NCBI GenBank assembly: GCA_900299065.1
Contig: OMIJ01000116.1
Coordinates: 1 to 10,130, forward strand
Origin: Hyphomicrobiales bacterium
GTDB taxonomy: Bacteria; Pseudomonadota; Alphaproteobacteria; Rhizobiales; Beijerinckiaceae
DNA length: 10,130 bases
Reading direction: 5' to 3'
Positions 6,263-10,130 of this stretch are shown in pieces (the first letter of the stretch is position 1; every line of letters starts with the position of its first letter). Below the pieces are notes generated by a model. It made no database searches, was not told the origin of the DNA, and was given only the letters and a program-made list of their open reading frames with translations. Position numbers and translations under genes: made by a program.

Positions 6263-6284
6263 TTAACCTTAATAAAAGGTTTAA
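6263..6284. promoter_or_regulatory. TTAA-rich inverted repeat upstream of the small ORF
   Basis: AACCTT (6265-6270) and AAGGTT (6276-6281) form a perfect six-base inverted repeat around AATAA. TTAA tetramers occur at 6263-6266, 6269-6272 and 6281-6284. The last two are eight bases apart, one more than the CtrA consensus of seven. It lies about 100 bp before the small ORF and could be a regulator site. Which regulator cannot be told. Confidence 0.3.
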
Positions 6285-6379
6285 AGGACTTGTCATAATT
6301 CCGTGGTATGCGATGATTTATAAAAGCCTGAGAGCCAGACAATGGCTTGGGGATCAGTACTCAAGAGTTAAGTGTTCCA

Positions 6380-6577
6380 ATGTTTTTGTGCGCGATCACA
6401 TCAGCAACAACGGCCCTCGTCTCAGGCGTATTGGGTTTTGGTTTTATGGGTGGTTTGGGTACGAGCTCCAGCAATGCCTTGCTGGCGATTGCGGTTATGT
6501 CCGGAACGATTGCTTTGGGTGCACTTGAAGCCTGTGAATCGCAAGGCACGACAACGCGCCCTCACGAAGATCACTAA
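6380..6577 (+). CDS. Small hydrophobic protein, probable single or double membrane segment
   Basis: I do not recognise this 65-residue protein. It is hydrophobic from the start: MFLCAITSATTALVSGVLGFGFMGGLG (1-27) and a second nonpolar stretch ALLAIAVMSGTIALGAL (about 34-50) are separated by a Thr/Ser turn. A short polar tail ending in RPHEDH follows. The first stretch could be a signal peptide or a membrane helix with small-residue packing motifs. The ATG at 6380 is chosen because the hydrophobic region begins there, and AAGAG at 6363-6367 is a weak, distant Shine-Dalgarno. A TTG at 6347 would add 11 residues. It lies between the ccrM terminator and the end of mutY, which it faces convergently with 28 bp between. 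Codon choice resembles the neighbours, which supports a real gene, but short length leaves doubt. Confidence 0.5.
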   Translation: MFLCAITSATTALVSGVLGFGFMGGLGTSSSNALLAIAVMSGTIALGALEACESQGTTTRPHEDH

Positions 6578-6605
6578 TCCAACTTGTAAAGCTGCACCCT
6601 AGCCT

Positions 6606-7706
6606 TCAGCTTTTCACTTTTGTTGACCTCAAATCTTGCCAACTTTCTGCATGCGCGATGATTTTGCGCATAATGCTGGGCAAGGCCTCTTTATCCAATT
6701 TGGATTTGGCAACCCAACGACACCCCTCGGGCGCAGCACTATCGTCCGGCACTGCAGCAGCAAAGACTGTGACGCTTAATGAAAAATGGGTGAAGACATG
6801 CTCAACCTCACCGTTCAGTTGCCGCCACCGTGCTTTGAGTGGCGCTGCTTTTTTGGCATTGGTAAGAGTGAAATCTTCAGACCATTGCGTGCCGGGAATT
6901 TCTGTCATGCCCCCCAGAAGGCCCTTGGGCGGGCGTGTGCGTACCAGCACATGACCGGATTGCCGCATTACAAAAAAAGCAGCACCTCGACGCAAGGGAC
7001 GCTGGGCTTTGGCGAGTTTGCGCGGAAAATTCTCAGCCTCGTTAGAAAGCGCTGCAGCACAAGCAGAATGAATGGGACATAAGGTGCAAGCCGGGCGACG
7101 CGGTGTGCAAATAGTCGCACCAAGATCCATCATGGCTTGCGCAAAATCACCTGCACGTTGGTGCGGTGTGATGATTTGCGCAAATGAGCGAATGATTGGT
7201 TTTGATTTTGGCAAAGGCTCGCGAATAGCATTCAAGCGCGAGATGACGCGCTCCACATTGCCATCAATGACAATGGCGCGTTGATCAAAGGCAATGGCCG
7301 CAATGGCTGCTGACGTATAGGGGCCAATGCCCGGCAAGGCGCGCAGCGCAATTTCATCTTGCGGAAACTGGCCTGCATGCTCATTGGCAACCACAAGGGC
7401 GCAGGCGTGCAGATTGCGCGCGCGTGAATAATAACCAAGACCGGCCCATGCCTTGAGCACATCCTCGAGCGGGGCATTGGCAAGATCTTGGATGCGCGGC
7501 CATTTGTTTAAAAAAGCCGTGTAATAGGACTTAACGGCCTGCACCGTTGTCTGCTGCAACATGATTTCAGACAGCCAGACTGCATAGGGATCAGGTTTGA
7601 TTCCAGGCGCTGAGCGCCAGGGCAAATGGCGCCTGTGCTGATCGTACCAGCGCAGAAGTTTGACGGAGATTTGCTTCGTCTTTGACGGAGGCGTTGATCT
7701 GACCAT
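6606..7706 (-). CDS. mutY: Adenine DNA glycosylase MutY
   Basis: MutY removes adenine mispaired with 8-oxoguanine and so prevents G-to-T changes. The 366-residue protein is complete. Catalytic E47 lies in SEIMLQQT, D148 in VIDGNVERV, and the helix-hairpin-helix is LPGIGPYTSAA (124-134). The 4Fe-4S ligands are C200-X6-C207-X2-C210-X5-C216. The C-terminal Nudix-like domain that checks for oxoguanine shows KGLLGGMTEIPG (261-272) and VFTHFSLS (304-311), where FTH stands in for the FSH loop of E. coli. The ATG at 7706 is chosen because it leaves a normal N-terminus before LLRWYDQHRRHLPW. The longer frame, to 7790, would overlap the smc coding end. It starts 19 bp after the smc stop on the same strand, so the two are probably co-transcribed. 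Confidence 0.95.
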   Translation of the reverse strand: MVRSTPPSKTKQISVKLLRWYDQHRRHLPWRSAPGIKPDPYAVWLSEIMLQQTTVQAVKSYYTAFLNKWPRIQDLANAPLEDVLKAWAGLGYYSRARNLHACALVVANEHAGQFPQDEIALRALPGIGPYTSAAIAAIAFDQRAIVIDGNVERVISRLNAIREPLPKSKPIIRSFAQIITPHQRAGDFAQAMMDLGATICTPRRPACTLCPIHSACAAALSNEAENFPRKLAKAQRPLRRGAAFFVMRQSGHVLVRTRPPKGLLGGMTEIPGTQWSEDFTLTNAKKAAPLKARWRQLNGEVEHVFTHFSLSVTVFAAAVPDDSAAPEGCRWVAKSKLDKEALPSIMRKIIAHAESWQDLRSTKVKS

Positions 7707-7725
7707 GCCAACTCGCTTGTCAGTG

Positions 7726-10130
7726 TCAGACCGCCTCCAGGAAGCTTTCGGCTTCACGCAATTCAACACTGACCAATTGGCTGACGCCACGCTCGGCCAT
7801 GGTCACGCCAAACAAGCGATCCATGCGCGCCATTGTGATGGGATTATGCGTTATGGTGACAAAGCGCGTATCGGTCTTTTTGCGCATTTCTTCCAACAAA
7901 TCGCAGAATCTCTCGACATTGGAATCATCGAGCGGCGCATCCACTTCGTCCAGCACGCAAATGGGCGAGGGATTGGTGAGGAAGACTGCGAAGATCAGCG
8001 ACATTGCCGTCAAAGCCTGCTCACCGCCTGAAAGCAAAGTCATGGTAGAGGGTTTTTTACCCGGCGGACGAGCGAGAATTTCGAGGCCTGCCTCTAGAGG
8101 ATCATCCGATTCCACCAATTGCAATTCGGCTGCACCGCCACCAAACAGGCTGGTGAACAATTCCTTGAAATGGCCATTGACGACTTCGAAAGCCGCCAGA
8201 AGACGCTCGCGCCCTTCACGATTGAGACTTTGAATGGCAAGACGCAATTTACGAATGGCCTCGGTCAGATCGTCGCGCTCCTGCACGAGTTCATCGCGCT
8301 TCTTTTCCACCTCAACCAATTCATCATCGGCGCGCAAATTGACCGCACCCACGCGCTCGCGATCCTGCTTCAAGGATTCAAGACGACGCTCGATCTTTTC
8401 CGCCTCGGGCAGATCATCGCCGGGCTTGAGACCTGCGAGAGTCACAACTTCCTCAGGTGCGCATTCCAAATCCGTGACAATGGTTTTGATCAGGGTCTCG
8501 CGCTGGGCGCTCAGACCCTCGACGCGAGATTCAATGCGCGCGCGATCTTCACGCACGGAGGACATGGCATCAAGCGCCAGACGTGCCACACGATCACTTT
8601 CCGTTAAGGCTGTTTCTGCTTCAGCGCGACGATCCGAGGCTTGTTTGCGGGCCACTTCGGCCTGCTCAACCTCATTCATCAGGCTGCGGCGTTTTTCAAG
8701 GAAGAGGGCCGGTGCATCCACCAAAGTGGCACGCTCCTCTTGAGCCTCGGAAACACGTGTCTCAATGGCTTCGATCTGATGATGGGCGCGGGCACGACGT
8801 TCATCCCAGGAGCCGCGCTCGGCAATAATCGCCTCGCGACGACGCTGACGCTGCTCTTGATCACGCACCAGACCCTGCACGGCGGCGCGTGCCTCAGCTG
8901 CATCGGCACGGCATTGTGCCGTATTGGCGCGCATGCGCTCAAGGCGATTGATCAATTGCTGAGGAGCGGAGAGTGAGGCCATCGCCTCTTCTGTCTCGAC
9001 CAGCTTTTGACGCGATTCATCGCAAGATTGAGTCAAGCGTGACTGCGCTTCAACCAAAGCTGACACACGCGCTGAGATTTGCGAGCGACGACGCTCGGCA
9101 TCAGCAGCCCGATCACGAATTTCCTGGGCCTGACGTTGCACACCGCGCAGAAAATTGCGTGCGTCTGTTTCCGCGCTTGCTGCGGCAGCCAATGCAGCTT
9201 GTGCTTGCTCGGCACGCTGTCTGACTTCCTCTGCGCTCAATCTGGCGCGCTCGGATTCCTGACGCAGATCAACCAAACGGTTCTTCTCCGCCAGGCGCTT
9301 TGCTGCTGGCGTGGGGGCTTCTGCCGCAGAGGTAAAACCATCCCAGCGCCACAGATCGCCCTCTTTCGAGACAAGACGCTGACCAGGCTTCAGTAATTTT
9401 TGGAGATTGGCGCCTTCGCTGCGAATGACAAGGCCAATCTGTGCCAGGCGACGCGCCAAGGGCGCTGGCGCTTTGACGAGCGTTGACAAAGGCTCAATAC
9501 CAGAGGGCAAAGCTGGATCATCAGCAACATCGCCGGTCTGTAGCCAATGCGCGGGCGCAGATGGATTGGTCGAAGCATCGAGATCATCGCCCAAAGCAGC
9601 GCCCAAAGCAGCTTCATAGCCTTTGGTGACTGTGATTTGTTCAACAACGGGCGGCCAGAGGTCGCTTGCTGCATAGGCCAGAAGATTGGTCAGGGTCCGC
9701 ACTTCTGTATCGAGACGATTGGCGAGTTTTTCAGCATCAGCCAAAGGCTGACGCAGAGCAGATTCTTGCTCTCTGGCTTGCGCATGTGCCTCTTCAGCGG
9801 CGAGTGTATTGAACTCGGCCTCTTCGACGGAAGATTGCGCCTCTTGTGCCGATTGAGCCAGCTCGGCCATTTCTTCATCGCTCGTTGCCTGAGCTTTGAT
9901 ATCGGAGAGCTCCTGAGCAACAGAGGCAAGTTCAGCCTCGTAACGCTGCACTCTTTGCGTTTCGTCTCTGATCGCGGCTTCAAAAGTCGCCCGGCGGGTG
10001 TTCAGATCAGAAATGGCCGCCTGCGCTTCCACCAGATTGCGTTCGGCATCCGCAAGTTTGCCTTCAGCATCGGCAAGTTTTTCCTTGGCCTCATAATCGG
10101 AATCAGCCGATGCCTCGATGAGCGCAGTAA
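7726..10130 (-). CDS. smc: Chromosome segregation protein SMC, C-terminal two thirds (N-terminus outside window)
   Basis: SMC is the ATPase of the bacterial condensin (with ScpA and ScpB) that organises and helps separate replicated chromosomes. Eight hundred codons are present and the frame stays open to the window edge. About 350 N-terminal residues with Walker A are missing if the length is the usual 1,150 or so. From the edge the order is: end of the first coiled-coil arm (about 9660-10130, rich in Ala, Glu, Gln), the hinge (about 9313-9660, with LWPPVVEQITVTKGYEAALG and ALGDDLDA), and the returning coiled coil (about 8140-9310). The C-terminal head follows, with signature LSGGEQ (coded at 8017-8034), Walker B ICVLDEVDAPLDD and the histidine switch VTITHNP. 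Nothing looks broken. mutY follows after 19 bp. Confidence 0.96.
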   Translation of the reverse strand, partial: TALIEASADSDYEAKEKLADAEGKLADAERNLVEAQAAISDLNTRRATFEAAIRDETQRVQRYEAELASVAQELSDIKAQATSDEEMAELAQSAQEAQSSVEEAEFNTLAAEEAHAQAREQESALRQPLADAEKLANRLDTEVRTLTNLLAYAASDLWPPVVEQITVTKGYEAALGAALGDDLDASTNPSAPAHWLQTGDVADDPALPSGIEPLSTLVKAPAPLARRLAQIGLVIRSEGANLQKLLKPGQRLVSKEGDLWRWDGFTSAAEAPTPAAKRLAEKNRLVDLRQESERARLSAEEVRQRAEQAQAALAAAASAETDARNFLRGVQRQAQEIRDRAADAERRRSQISARVSALVEAQSRLTQSCDESRQKLVETEEAMASLSAPQQLINRLERMRANTAQCRADAAEARAAVQGLVRDQEQRQRRREAIIAERGSWDERRARAHHQIEAIETRVSEAQEERATLVDAPALFLEKRRSLMNEVEQAEVARKQASDRRAEAETALTESDRVARLALDAMSSVREDRARIESRVEGLSAQRETLIKTIVTDLECAPEEVVTLAGLKPGDDLPEAEKIERRLESLKQDRERVGAVNLRADDELVEVEKKRDELVQERDDLTEAIRKLRLAIQSLNREGRERLLAAFEVVNGHFKELFTSLFGGGAAELQLVESDDPLEAGLEILARPPGKKPSTMTLLSGGEQALTAMSLIFAVFLTNPSPICVLDEVDAPLDDSNVERFCDLLEEMRKKTDTRFVTITHNPITMARMDRLFGVTMAERGVSQLVSVELREAESFLEAV

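Noticed and set aside
6241..6528. Alternative 95-codon frame over the small ORF region
   Set aside because: Its protein has an irregular composition rich in Arg, Trp and Cys. It begins at the first bases after the terminator, so the hydrophobic frame at 6380 is more credible.
7707..7790. A longer mutY reading with 28 extra N-terminal residues
   Set aside because: It would run into the smc coding end, and the extra residues do not resemble MutY. The ATG at 7706 gives a normal N-terminus.
8119..8976. Several plus-strand open frames opposite smc
   Set aside because: Antisense shadows of the SMC coiled-coil coding region; compositions are low-complexity and match no family.

Overview
The window reads as a chromosomal segment of an alphaproteobacterium, most likely from the Hyphomicrobiales (Rhizobiales) or a near relative. 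This is inferred from four things: a CcrM-type GANTC methyltransferase beginning MSSV, a LexA site of the alphaproteobacterial GTTC-N7-GTTC type, an alphaproteobacterial form of family 4 uracil-DNA glycosylase, and a moaB gene next to a degenerate glycosyltransferase-like gene. Coding density is high. I see no prophage, insertion sequence, CRISPR array, tRNA or rRNA.

Layout. Positions 1-603 hold the 3' part of a uracil-DNA glycosylase gene, followed by a membrane-anchored zinc metallopeptidase of the YpfJ family (719-1627) and moaB (1635-2189), all on the plus strand. A small minus-strand gene for a GT2-like protein (2201-2734) converges on moaB. The divergent region 2735-2866 is the richest regulatory stretch: a sigma70-like promoter, an exact GTTC-N7-GTTC LexA box and three GANTC methylation sites lie in about 50 bp. 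It drives a PA0069/SplB-like radical SAM gene (2867-4093), followed by rnhB (4193-4810) and ccrM (4968-6176). A clear intrinsic terminator closes ccrM. Positions 6241-6605 carry a TTAA-rich inverted repeat and a probable small membrane-protein gene (6380-6577). On the minus strand smc (entering from the right edge, 10130-7726) is followed after 19 bp by mutY (7706-6606), probably as one operon.

Theme. Six of the nine genes concern DNA integrity: uracil excision, A:oxoG mismatch repair, ribonucleotide removal, GANTC methylation, chromosome condensation, and a radical SAM enzyme with an apparent SOS promoter. The most promising lead is that radical SAM gene. It has a LexA box over its promoter, CcrM sites beside it, and a C-terminal QLTLF that resembles a sliding-clamp-binding peptide. 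Together these suggest an uncharacterised SOS-controlled DNA repair or tolerance factor. Secondary points are loss of two of the four expected iron-sulfur cysteines in the uracil-DNA glycosylase, a perfect hairpin directly before the ccrM start codon, and an unusual direct smc-mutY linkage.
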